Shown here one piece after another: positions 1-8,387 of a DNA stretch of 64,000 bases. The stretch comes from Pediococcus claussenii ATCC BAA-344 (GTDB lineage: Bacteria > Bacillota > Bacilli > Lactobacillales > Lactobacillaceae). The translations under genes and the position numbers were made by a program. How positions within the stretch are numbered: position 1 is the first letter of the stretch; every line of letters starts with the position of its first letter. The stretch spans positions 1,054,001-1,118,000 of the forward strand of contig NC_016605.1 in assembly GCF_000237995.1 (NCBI RefSeq). The letters run 5' to 3'. A model generated the notes under the pieces. The model was not told the origin of the DNA, did not search any database, and worked only from the letters and a program-made list of their open reading frames with translations.

Positions 1-145
1 CATCTTGCATATCAATTCTAATTAACTTAACAGCAACATCCCTATCAAGAATTAGGTCGTGAGCAAGATAAACATTGGCCATTCCACCCTCACCAAGGGA
101 CCGAATAACCTTATATCGTCCATTTAAAGTTTGATTAGGAGTCAT
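1..145 (-). CDS. prkC: Ser/Thr protein kinase PrkC, N-terminal fragment
   Basis: This is the first 48 codons of a PASTA-type Ser/Thr kinase that continues past the left edge. Reading from the ATG at 145 gives a Hanks-kinase start: a [20 protein letters not shown] glycine-rich loop, then DVAVKLIR with the ATP-binding Lys. In the family, the kinase is membrane-anchored and senses cell-wall fragments through extracellular PASTA domains, which lie outside the window. Its ATG overlaps the PrpC stop as ATGA, so kinase and phosphatase are translationally coupled. The PrkC name rests on the loop and on pairing with a PP2C phosphatase. Confidence 0.85.
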   Translation of the reverse strand, partial: MTPNQTLNGRYKVIRSLGEGGMANVYLAHDLILDRDVAVKLIRIDMQD

Positions 146-888
146 TTTGATTCCTCCTGATCGATTTTCACAATCAATGCAGTAATGTTATCAGGGCCCC
201 CTGCATTATTAGCCATTTCAATCAATTGGTTGCATTTTTCTTCAAGACTAACCGTACTTTGCAAAATAATACTAATAGCATCGTTACTAACCTGGTTGGT
301 CAGTCCATCGGTACATAATAAATATTGGTCATCAACGTGAATCACGAGTTCCTTTGTGTCAATTTGAACATTGTCATCCACACCAAGCGATCTTGTTATG
401 TAATTTTTTTGAGGATGAAATTTTGCCTCTTCATTTGTTATTTCGCCCTTTTCAACTAATTCATTCACTAATGAATGATCTGTGGATAATTGTTGTAAAT
501 TACCATCAGCAGAATAAAGGTAGCAGCGACTATCGCCCAAATTCGTAATAATCACCTGATGATCGACAAACAAAGCAACCACAATCGTAGTTCCCATCCC
601 ATTTAGATCCTGAAATTGTTTTGCTGCGGCTAAAATTTTAGTATTTTCAGCTGAAATTTGTCTTCTCAACCAATTAACTCCATTTTTAGTCGAGCTAACG
701 GTAGATTCTTCAAATAAAACACCAATATGTGAAACGGCCATTTCAGAGGCTACATCACCTCCACGATGACCCCCAACACCGTCTGCGACAATAGAGAGAA
801 CCGCTCCCTTTTTATTTTTAAAGATCCCAACAAAGTCTTGATTATTAGCTCGTTTACTACCACGATCTGACAAATAAGCATAATTCAT
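142..888 (-). CDS. prpC: PP2C-type Ser/Thr protein phosphatase PrpC/Stp
   Basis: Dephosphorylates targets of the partner kinase PrkC in the cytoplasm, using two divalent metal ions. The 248-residue length is typical of bacterial PP2C proteins. Visible motifs are the N-terminal RANNQD (Asp18), the ADGVGGH metal-binding motif (Asp36), [13 protein letters not shown] and a C-terminal GGPDNIT with the last metal-binding Asp. It lies between rsmB and prkC, with a 4-base overlap with prkC. The order fmt-rsmB-prpC-prkC matches Bacillus subtilis and other Firmicutes. Confidence 0.93.
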   Translation of the reverse strand: MNYAYLSDRGSKRANNQDFVGIFKNKKGAVLSIVADGVGGHRGGDVASEMAVSHIGVLFEESTVSSTKNGVNWLRRQISAENTKILAAAKQFQDLNGMGTTIVVALFVDHQVIITNLGDSRCYLYSADGNLQQLSTDHSLVNELVEKGEITNEEAKFHPQKNYITRSLGVDDNVQIDTKELVIHVDDQYLLCTDGLTNQVSNDAISIILQSTVSLEEKCNQLIEMANNAGGPDNITALIVKIDQEESK

Positions 889-893
889 TGGTA

Positions 894-2240
894 TTACCTC
901 ACTCTTTTCAAATTAGCAATGAAGAAGCCATCAGAGCCGAAATCATCTGGGAAAATATTTAATGTATCTAATTCCCGGTCATCTTTCAAGGATTTGTCGG
1001 TTTTAACCTTTACCAATTCAAAATTTGAATGTTTTTCTAAAAACTCCTTAACCGTTCCCTGATTCTCCATGTCTAACATTGTACAGGTACTATAGGTTAA
1101 GATACCATCAATTTTTAATTTTTCAGCAATTGCATCAAGAATGGACAACTGAATTTTATGTAACGTCATCGGATCTAGGTTATCTTTTACATATCTAATC
1201 TCCGGCTTTCTTCTCAAGAGGCCGATTCCCGAACATGGTGCATCCACCAGTATACGATCAAATGTATTATTATCATATTGATCATCAACTATAGATGCAT
1301 CTTGTTTTTCGACCTCAATTCGATCACTAAGCTGCATTCGTCTTGCATTCTTTTTGATCAGATCTAATCGATGGTCATGTATATCCCATGCTACTACTTT
1401 ACCATTTTGACCAACATATTCGGCAATTTGTGTTGTTTTACCACCAGGGGCAGCACATGCATCGAGTACCTTCATACCATCTTTAACATCCATTACCTCA
1501 GCAACTAGCATTGCTGATTCATCCTGTGCAATGATATCTCCCTTTTGGAATAACTCTGATCTAGAGAGCGAGTAAGGTACTCTCTCTAAAATCAACCCTT
1601 CCGATCCCACTTGGCTACGCTCAACACTAAATCCTTCTTTTTCTAAACCTTTTGTCACTTTTTCAGTTGTTGAAAGCACTGTGTTAACTCTGATTGATAA
1701 CTTAGAAGGTGTATTGATACTTTTTAGAATTGAGACAGTTTTTTTCTGCCCTAATTCGTTTATTAGTTGTTTGATAATCCATTTCTTTACACTGTATTCA
1801 ACAGATAACCGTTCAATTGGATCACTAACAGCAGCAACATTAGGAATGCCCTGTCGCTCAATAGACCTTAAGACTCCAGTTACCATTCGTCGAATACCGT
1901 CATGTCCTCTTTTTTTTGCAATCTCTGTCGATTCATTCAAAATTGCAAATTCAGGAATTCGGTCAAGATATTTCATTTGATAGACAGCTGTTCTTAAAAG
2001 ATTCCTAACCCAGTTCTGCAATTTTTGTGGCTTTTTTAAAAAAGGTGATAAATAATAGTCCAACGTTAACTGATTCTGTAAAACGCCATAAACCAGTTCT
2101 GTAATAAGGCGCTTATCCTCAACCTTCAAATCATGTTGTTCGATTTCATTATTAACCTGCAAATTAGAATACGATCCTTCATCGATCTCCGACAATATAT
2201 TTACAGCTATATTTCTTGGGTTATTTCTAATATTCTTCAT
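894..2240 (-). CDS. rsmB: 16S rRNA (cytosine-967-C5)-methyltransferase RsmB
   Basis: Methylates C967 of 16S rRNA using S-adenosylmethionine. The N-terminal ~130 residues are a NusB-like RNA-binding domain. The C-terminal half is a Rossmann methyltransferase with the SAM motif DACAAPGGKTTQIAE, the VDAPCSGIGLLRRKPEIR motif (Cys that releases product) and YSTCTM (catalytic Cys). The 448-residue length is normal. The start overlaps the 3' end of fmt by 14 bases, so the two are probably coupled. Confidence 0.95.
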   Translation of the reverse strand: MKNIRNNPRNIAVNILSEIDEGSYSNLQVNNEIEQHDLKVEDKRLITELVYGVLQNQLTLDYYLSPFLKKPQKLQNWVRNLLRTAVYQMKYLDRIPEFAILNESTEIAKKRGHDGIRRMVTGVLRSIERQGIPNVAAVSDPIERLSVEYSVKKWIIKQLINELGQKKTVSILKSINTPSKLSIRVNTVLSTTEKVTKGLEKEGFSVERSQVGSEGLILERVPYSLSRSELFQKGDIIAQDESAMLVAEVMDVKDGMKVLDACAAPGGKTTQIAEYVGQNGKVVAWDIHDHRLDLIKKNARRMQLSDRIEVEKQDASIVDDQYDNNTFDRILVDAPCSGIGLLRRKPEIRYVKDNLDPMTLHKIQLSILDAIAEKLKIDGILTYSTCTMLDMENQGTVKEFLEKHSNFELVKVKTDKSLKDDRELDTLNIFPDDFGSDGFFIANLKRVR

Positions 2241-3186
2241 ACTTGATCACTTGATCGCCTTCAATAAAGGCATTCTCACTTCCATTAAGATAATCTGTAA
2301 TTGTTAGTTTTGGTTTACCAGCCGGTTGAAGCTCTTCAATTGAAATAACACCATTTTCTCCAGTTGCTATATCTAAAGAATGTTTTGTCTTTTTAACGAC
2401 TTGACCGGGTTCTAAATTAGTTTTTTGTTCCAAAACTTCAACTTTCCATAGCTTTGTTCGTACCCCATTCAAATATACAAAAGCCCCCGGAAATGGACGA
2501 AGTCCGCGAACTTTATCATCCACTAACGAAGCTTTTAAATTAATATCAACCTGTTCTTCTTCCGGCTTAATGTTAGGAGAAAAAGTAACCTTATTTTCAT
2601 CTTGATCCTTAGCCTCTATGCTACCGTCTAAGAGAGCAGGTAAAGTTTTTAATAATAGATCTCTCCCCAATAAGCTCAATTTGTCAAACATCGTTCCGAC
2701 ATCATCTCTTTTGGTAATATCAATGGACTCTTGTGCAAGCATTTTTCCGGCATCCATTTTTTTTACCATATAGATTATTGTGACACCCGTTTCTTCTTCA
2801 CCATGCATAATAGCATAATGAACTGGAGCACCTCCACGATATTTGGGTAATAGCGAGGCGTGTACGTTAATTGCAGCAATTTTGACTGAATCAATCAATT
2901 TCATTGGTAAAAACTGACCAAACGCTGCCGTAACAATCAGATCGGCATGTAAATCAATCAATTGTTCAAGTTCTTCACTACCTCCAAGTTTTTCTGGTTG
3001 ATAAACTGGAATATCGTATTGAATTGCCACTTTTTTTACTGGAGATGGAGTCAAAATATGTTTTCGACCCACTTTTCTATCAGGCTGTGTCACTACTGCA
3101 ATTACATTATATTCTTCAGCATCGATAAGTGAAGTTAGAATTGGAGCGGAAAATTCTGGTGTTCCCATAAAAATAATTGACTTCAT
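2227..3186 (-). CDS. fmt: Methionyl-tRNA formyltransferase
   Basis: Formylates initiator Met-tRNA using 10-formyl-tetrahydrofolate. The N-terminal formyltransferase domain starts with FMGTPEF and carries the folate and catalytic motif NVHASLLPKYRGGAPVHYAI (Asn and His), followed by ETGVTIIYM. The C-terminal ~110 residues form the OB-fold tRNA-binding domain. It is 319 aa, as usual. B. subtilis has def (peptide deformylase) between priA and fmt. Here def is absent from that slot. Confidence 0.96.
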   Translation of the reverse strand: MKSIIFMGTPEFSAPILTSLIDAEEYNVIAVVTQPDRKVGRKHILTPSPVKKVAIQYDIPVYQPEKLGGSEELEQLIDLHADLIVTAAFGQFLPMKLIDSVKIAAINVHASLLPKYRGGAPVHYAIMHGEEETGVTIIYMVKKMDAGKMLAQESIDITKRDDVGTMFDKLSLLGRDLLLKTLPALLDGSIEAKDQDENKVTFSPNIKPEEEQVDINLKASLVDDKVRGLRPFPGAFVYLNGVRTKLWKVEVLEQKTNLEPGQVVKKTKHSLDIATGENGVISIEELQPAGKPKLTITDYLNGSENAFIEGDQVIKYEEY

Positions 3187-3204
3187 ATCTTCTTCTCCTT
3201 TAAA

Positions 3205-5622
3205 TTAGATAAACACCTGTGGCTCAGGATCTATTGAGATACTTATACCTTGACGATACTGTTTCTGTGCTTCATCTCTAATGGATCTAAGTACTTGATC
3301 GAGACCCGGTTCCTTTTGAAATTTAATTACTAATTGGTAAAAATATTTTTGCTTTATTTTTGCAATCGAACGTGGACTTGGTCCTAAGATGACAGACCGA
3401 TCACTGACGACTTTTTTAATCTTATTTACGATATCAAATGCAACTTTAGCAGCGGTCTTCTCTTCTCCACTAGAAACCGCAACTTGCACTGTAAAGAAAT
3501 AGGGTGGATACTTTCCGAGTTTTCGCAAATACATTTCTTTAATAAAAAAGTCTTCATAATCTTGTTTTTGTGCTAATTTAATTGCGTAATGGTCTGGATT
3601 AAAACTTTGAATGAGGACTTCCCCTTCCTTGTCTGCTCTTCCCGCTCGGCCTGCTACTTGTGTTAGCAGTTGAAAAGTTCTTTCTGCGGACCTGAAATCT
3701 GGTAACTCCAGCGACGTGTCTGCGTTCAAAACACCAACAAGTGTTACATCAGGAAAATCGAGTCCCTTCGCAATCATTTGTGTTCCTAATAAAATATCAG
3801 CCTCATGATTACCAAAACGATCAAGTAAACGTTCATGTGCTCCCTTTCTTCGGGTGGTGTCAACGTCCATCCTAATTACCTTAGCATCTGGAACAAGTTT
3901 TGCTAGTTGTTTTTCAACTTTCTCTGTACCAGTTCCATAAAAACGAATTTTGTCACTGCCACAATTTTTGCAAGCCTTGGGAATTACTTCTTCATGACCA
4001 CAATAGTGACATCGCATTGAATGTGTATCAACATGCATGGTTAGTGAAACGTCACAATTTGGACACTTTAAAACAAATCCACACGACCGACACATCACAA
4101 ACGATGAAAAACCTCTTCGATTTAATAATAATACGATTTGTTCTTTCTTGGCAATCCTATCATTAATGGCAGTCAGCATTCCCTTTGAAAATGTTTCATC
4201 TGCTCTGCTATTTAATTCCTTACGCATATCGATAATTTTAATTGTCGGTAAATCATGCTTATTAGCGCGCTCTTTCATTTGCACCAAATTATAAACTTTT
4301 TTCTCCGCACGTGCTCGACTCTCTAAGGAAGGAGTGGCACTTCCAAGCACAACAGGGCACTTATTAGTTCTTGCACGATAAACTGCAACATCTCGCGCTG
4401 AATACCTTGGAGTATCTTCTTGTTTATATGTTGAAGAATGTTCTTCATCAACAATTACAATTCCTAAATTTTGCAAAGGAGCAAAAACTGCTGAACGTGC
4501 TCCAACCACAACAGATACCTCCTGCCGAACTATTCTCCTCCATTCATCGAACTTTTCCCCGTCGGATAGAGCACTGTGCAATACCGCCACTTGATTCCCA
4601 AACCTTGCTCTTACCCGATTTACCATTAACGGTGTTAGAGAAATCTCAGGAACAAGCATAATCGCTGTTTTTCCTTGTTTAACCACTTCTGCGATGCTTT
4701 GTAAATATACTTCCGTTTTCCCAGAACCAGTTACCCCCTCAAGTAATATTGGAGTTGAATCTTTAGACTTAATCTGTCGATCAATCATATTCTTAGCAAT
4801 TTTTTGTTCCGAATTAAGTATTAAAGCAGAATCACTTTGAACCGTTTTGCTTTGGAATGGATTACGGTATTTCTCAATTGCCTTTCTGATAATCCAGTGT
4901 TTCTTTTCAGCACTTTCAATAGTAGAACGGCCAATTTTTTCTTCATTAATCAGTTTCTTCTGAGCAATTCCATCTTCGTCTAGGGTGCCTAGTAACTTGA
5001 GTAATTTAATTTGACCGGTAGCATTGGACGCCAACTGGCTAACTTCAATTTTTAAATCGCTTTCGCTTAAATTTGGATACACTTGCATTTCAGTCTTTAT
5101 CTTAGCGGTATCAGCAATCGCATATTTAAGTTCAACTACTCCTTGGTTAACCCATTCATTAAGTTTAGCTTGTTGCATATGTGTTAACTCTGCTATCCGT
5201 AAATCATTGGCTTGTTCAACACCCAGTAGATCAAGTACTTCATTCTTAGAAATTTTTTCTTCATTTACTAGTACATATCGACGAGTATTTAATTTTAGTA
5301 AATTAGGAAGCATTGCCCTTAAAACATTGGCTCTGAAGGAATATGTTTGGTCTGCTAACCAATTTGATAAACTGATCAACTCAGAATTTAGCATTGGTTC
5401 AGGGTCTAAAAGAGCATTAATATTCTTCAGGTCATCAAGATTTGCTTGAGATTCAATCGAAATAACATAAGCCTGGACGGGTCTGCCAGCTTGTCCAAAA
5501 GGCACAAGAACTCTACTACCAACCTTAACCAAATTTTCAAGCGAATCATCAACAAGATAAGTAAAATTCTGATTAGTTTGAAGTGCTGGTATATCAACAA
5601 TTACATCAATTTTTTTACTCAT
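3205..5622 (-). CDS. priA: Primosomal replication-restart helicase PriA
   Basis: A 3'-5' helicase that reloads the replisome at collapsed forks. The 805-aa protein has an N-terminal DNA-binding region, Walker A GVTGSGKTEVY, the DEEH box, helicase motif VVGARSAVFAP, a zinc-binding insertion with eight Cys (CRSCGFVLKCPNC ... CHYCGHEEVIPKACKNCGS), and C-terminal motifs GTQMIAKGLDFPDVT and QVAGRAGR. It sits between coaBC and fmt with short gaps, consistent with one transcription unit. Confidence 0.96.
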   Translation of the reverse strand: MSKKIDVIVDIPALQTNQNFTYLVDDSLENLVKVGSRVLVPFGQAGRPVQAYVISIESQANLDDLKNINALLDPEPMLNSELISLSNWLADQTYSFRANVLRAMLPNLLKLNTRRYVLVNEEKISKNEVLDLLGVEQANDLRIAELTHMQQAKLNEWVNQGVVELKYAIADTAKIKTEMQVYPNLSESDLKIEVSQLASNATGQIKLLKLLGTLDEDGIAQKKLINEEKIGRSTIESAEKKHWIIRKAIEKYRNPFQSKTVQSDSALILNSEQKIAKNMIDRQIKSKDSTPILLEGVTGSGKTEVYLQSIAEVVKQGKTAIMLVPEISLTPLMVNRVRARFGNQVAVLHSALSDGEKFDEWRRIVRQEVSVVVGARSAVFAPLQNLGIVIVDEEHSSTYKQEDTPRYSARDVAVYRARTNKCPVVLGSATPSLESRARAEKKVYNLVQMKERANKHDLPTIKIIDMRKELNSRADETFSKGMLTAINDRIAKKEQIVLLLNRRGFSSFVMCRSCGFVLKCPNCDVSLTMHVDTHSMRCHYCGHEEVIPKACKNCGSDKIRFYGTGTEKVEKQLAKLVPDAKVIRMDVDTTRRKGAHERLLDRFGNHEADILLGTQMIAKGLDFPDVTLVGVLNADTSLELPDFRSAERTFQLLTQVAGRAGRADKEGEVLIQSFNPDHYAIKLAQKQDYEDFFIKEMYLRKLGKYPPYFFTVQVAVSSGEEKTAAKVAFDIVNKIKKVVSDRSVILGPSPRSIAKIKQKYFYQLVIKFQKEPGLDQVLRSIRDEAQKQYRQGISISIDPEPQVFI

Positions 5623-5632
5623 CTTAATCCTC

Positions 5633-6823
5633 TTATTTCATAATTTTTTCAGCAACAACATTTAAAATTTCTCGTGCTATACTATTTTTAATTTGTTTTT
5701 TTAGCACAATTTTGTCTTTATCAGGCTGTAATAAAGTCACGGCATTATCATCTGCCCCAAACCCAATACCATTACCACTAACATCATTAGCGACAATCAT
5801 ATCTAATCTTTTCTTAGCAAGTTTCGTAGAAGCGTGATCGAGTAAGTCATCAGTTTCAGCTGCAAATCCCACAACCATTTTCAAAGTATCAGGTCTCTTC
5901 ATATTTGCAATAACATCTGGATTCTCAACCAATTTTATTTCTAAATTCCCATCAAAATTTTCTTTTTTTAATTTATGTTGTGCCTTTTCTAATGGTCGAT
6001 AATCAGAAACAGCTGCCGCCATAATAACAACGTCAGCATCTGTTACAGCCTTATTGAGACTTTCTTGTAAATCACGAACAGTTTCAATTGATTCAGATAT
6101 AACTTGAGTAGGTACTTTCAAGTTGGTGGGGCCCGTAATTAAAATTACTTTTGCTCCCCTTTGAGCTGCCTCGTTTGCAATAGCATAACCCATTTTTCCA
6201 GACGAAAAGTTGCCGATGAAGCGAACAGGATCAATTGGCTCTCTCGTTCCACCAGCAGTAACAACGATCTTAAAATTCTCTAAATCCTTGGCTACCTGTT
6301 TTTCAGAATCTAAAAACTGATTTATCTGATCAATTTCTGGAAAGCGTCCCTTTCCAGTGTATCCTTCTGCTAATAATCCATCATCAGGCTCAAGAACATA
6401 AATACCATCATCTCTAAGCTGTTTTACATTGCGCTTAGTAGCAAAGTTAGACCACATATGGGAATTCATTGCCGGAATAACATAAACTGGCGAGTGGCGC
6501 GCCAAAACAATGGTACTAGCAAAATCATCCCCGATTCCATTTGCCATTTTTGCGATGAAGTTAGCAGTTGCTGGCGCCACAACTATTACGTCCGCCCAAT
6601 CCGCTAACGAGACATGGGCGACAGGGTCTTCAACATTATCCTCAAAGTTTGAAAACACGTCCTCATTTGTTAAAGTTTGAAACGTTAATGGGGTGATAAA
6701 ATGTTTTGCCATCTCCGTCATCACCACTCGTACTTTATTACCATTTTTTATCTGATGTCTGATTACATCGATAACTTTATAAATTGCAATTCCACCATTT
6801 AAAATAAAAAGATAGTTTTTCAT
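5633..6823 (-). CDS. coaBC: Bifunctional PPC decarboxylase / phosphopantothenate-cysteine ligase
   Basis: Carries out two successive steps of coenzyme A synthesis. The N-terminal flavoprotein domain (about residues 1-180) has an ATANFIAKMANGI region and the PAMNSHMW motif of CoaC. The C-terminal CoaB domain begins at VTAGGTREPIDPVRFIGN and includes NFSSGKMGYAIA (nucleotide binding) and VKLVENPDVIA. It is 396 aa, typical of the fusion. The start at 6823 follows a clear gap with a terminator-like hairpin behind rpoZ. Confidence 0.95.
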   Translation of the reverse strand: MKNYLFILNGGIAIYKVIDVIRHQIKNGNKVRVVMTEMAKHFITPLTFQTLTNEDVFSNFEDNVEDPVAHVSLADWADVIVVAPATANFIAKMANGIGDDFASTIVLARHSPVYVIPAMNSHMWSNFATKRNVKQLRDDGIYVLEPDDGLLAEGYTGKGRFPEIDQINQFLDSEKQVAKDLENFKIVVTAGGTREPIDPVRFIGNFSSGKMGYAIANEAAQRGAKVILITGPTNLKVPTQVISESIETVRDLQESLNKAVTDADVVIMAAAVSDYRPLEKAQHKLKKENFDGNLEIKLVENPDVIANMKRPDTLKMVVGFAAETDDLLDHASTKLAKKRLDMIVANDVSGNGIGFGADDNAVTLLQPDKDKIVLKKQIKNSIAREILNVVAEKIMK

Positions 6824-6912
6824 TATTGAATACTCCCCTTGTCTTATTAGTGTAATTTTAACAGAAATAATTTATAAATTTGTTTTACTAGTCTTTATCT
6901 TAAAAAAATAAT

Positions 6913-6951
6913 AAAACGACAATCAACCAATCTAGGTCAACTTGTCGTTTT
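6913..6951 (-). terminator. Hairpin between rpoZ and coaBC
   Basis: AAAACGACAA pairs with TTGTCGTTTT across a 19-nt loop. Read on the minus strand it is followed by TTTTATTATTTTTTTA, so it could end gmk-rpoZ transcripts or reduce readthrough into coaBC. Confidence 0.65.
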
Positions 6952-6980
6952 AAGTCTAACTTTAAATTAATACCAGTCCA

Positions 6981-7190
6981 TTAATCATCTACTTCGTTTG
7001 GGTCAATAATAACATCCCCTACTACCACTTCTTCTAACGCTCTACCAACGTTCTTGGTAGACTTATAACTGTCTAACATCTTAGGAGCACCCTCATCTAA
7101 CTGGTGCGCCCGTTTACTAGCTAACATTATCAGTGAATAACGAGAATCCACTTTTTCTAACAAATCATCTACAGATGGATATAAAATCAT
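6981..7190 (-). CDS. rpoZ: RNA polymerase omega subunit
   Basis: A small subunit that assists RNA polymerase assembly and, in Firmicutes, promoter selection. The 69-residue protein begins [13 protein letters not shown], then has the family core [17 protein letters not shown] (the RxA/RAxQ region that contacts beta prime) and an acidic C-terminus. It follows gmk by 2 bases, the usual gmk-rpoZ order. Confidence 0.94.
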   Translation of the reverse strand: MILYPSVDDLLEKVDSRYSLIMLASKRAHQLDEGAPKMLDSYKSTKNVGRALEEVVVGDVIIDPNEVDD

Positions 7191-7192
7191 AA

Positions 7193-7807
7193 TTATAATT
7201 CCCCCAACATTTCTTGATATTCTGGATAAACACGTGTCACACGCAGATGTTCACCCTTTATAATATTCTTAATTTCATCAACTGCAACAACCAAGTCATC
7301 ATTAACAACAGCATAATCATAATCACGCATTGTCTTGATTTCATCTACTGCCTTACCCATTCGTTTATCAATGGTTGCCATATCCTCAGTTCCACGATTA
7401 ATAATTCGTTGCTTTAATTCTACCAAATCTGGTGGCGTTAGGAAAATAAAAACTCCATCTGGCATTTTTTCTCTGACTTGTCTAGCGCCGTTAACTTCGA
7501 TTTCCAAAAACACATCTTTACCAGAATCTAAAGTCTGATTCACATACTGTAGCGGTGTCCCGTAGTAATTATCAACGTATTTTGCGTACTCTAACATTTG
7601 TCCATGCGCTATTTTATCTTCAAAGTCACTTTTTGATACGAAGAAATAATCTTCACCATTAACCTCGCCATTTCTTGGTTGTCTGGTTGTCATTGAAATC
7701 GAATATTGAAAGTCATTATCCTTTTGTTCAAAAATTGCTTTTCGTACGGTTCCTTTTCCTACTCCAGACGGTCCAGACAACACTATTAACATTCCACGCT
7801 TCGCCAT
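7193..7807 (-). CDS. gmk: Guanylate kinase
   Basis: Phosphorylates GMP to GDP. The P-loop is [11 protein letters not shown] at residues 9-19. The GMP-binding region [19 protein letters not shown] follows, and [12 protein letters not shown] is the Walker B-like strand. It is 204 aa, as expected. It opens the gmk-rpoZ-coaBC-priA block and diverges from the SOS-box gene at 7954. Confidence 0.96.
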   Translation of the reverse strand: MAKRGMLIVLSGPSGVGKGTVRKAIFEQKDNDFQYSISMTTRQPRNGEVNGEDYFFVSKSDFEDKIAHGQMLEYAKYVDNYYGTPLQYVNQTLDSGKDVFLEIEVNGARQVREKMPDGVFIFLTPPDLVELKQRIINRGTEDMATIDKRMGKAVDEIKTMRDYDYAVVNDDLVVAVDEIKNIIKGEHLRVTRVYPEYQEMLGEL

Positions 7808-7890
7808 TAATAAAACCCCTCAAAATAATTATGTATGCTATATATATTGCACTTTTTTCAGCTTTTTTTCAAGATAATTAAAATTATATC

Positions 7891-7919
7891 TTGCATTGTC
7901 GAACTAATGTTCGTATAAT
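7891..7919 (+). promoter_or_regulatory. SigA promoter with embedded SOS (LexA/DinR) box
   Basis: The -35 TTGCAT (7891-7896) and -10 TATAAT (7914-7919) are separated by 17 bp. The spacer holds CGAAC-TAAT-GTTCG (7900-7913), a perfect 5-4-5 palindrome matching the Firmicute SOS operator (GAAC-N4-GTTC core). Its position between the two promoter elements is where a LexA repressor would block RNA polymerase. Confidence 0.85.
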
Positions 7920-7953
7920 AGAAAATGCAAACAAACGTTCGGAGGATATAAAA

Positions 7954-8289
7954 ATGCAAAATATTCAAGGCATCCCTTTTAAAAGAATCTCAACATCTCT
8001 AGCTAAAATTCACGATTCCTACGAAAAACTCTTTAACGTTCCAGAAGATCGTGAACAAATTCTAGCAGATCGTCCAATGCCAGAGTACCAAATTTTAGAT
8101 GTGATTTCTTATTCCATTACTAACCACCTTCCTGTAAAAATACAATTAAATATTCGACAAAACATTCTTGAAGCTACAGGTTATCTTCATCAAAACAATT
8201 CAGGATCTCTGCGTTTAGTCAACCCTAATTCAGGACTAACCCACATGCTAAATATCGATACTATTCGTAGTATTAATAATTTGAATTGA
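7954..8289 (+). CDS. YolD-like small protein under SOS control
   Basis: A 111-residue cytoplasmic protein, start chosen at 7954 because GGAGGATAT lies just upstream. The longer open frame from 7891 runs through the promoter and SOS box, so it is rejected. The sequence contains LADRPMPEYQILDVISY, then a beta-rich half (LPVKIQLNIRQNILEATGYL ... HMLNIDTIRSI), resembling the YolD-like family, a predicted Sm-like fold often encoded next to Y-family polymerases of the UvrX/UmuC type. No polymerase gene is adjacent here: gmk is upstream and recN is convergent. The SOS box implies induction by DNA damage. Family assignment is from pattern only. Confidence 0.7.
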   Translation: MQNIQGIPFKRISTSLAKIHDSYEKLFNVPEDREQILADRPMPEYQILDVISYSITNHLPVKIQLNIRQNILEATGYLHQNNSGSLRLVNPNSGLTHMLNIDTIRSINNLN

Positions 8290-8341
8290 TTTTTGCATTT
8301 TTTCGCTAACTTATATGGAGTAAAGTGATTATTTTTCAATT

Positions 8342-8373
8342 TAAAAAGGATTGAATTCATAATATTCAATCCT
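8342..8373 (-). terminator. Terminator behind recN
   Basis: GGATTGAAT pairs with ATTCAATCC across a short loop. On the minus strand it is followed by TTTTTAAATT, so it fits the end of the recN transcript. It lies between convergent genes and may act weakly on the plus strand. Confidence 0.6.
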
Positions 8374-8387
8374 CACTGTGTGATTTT

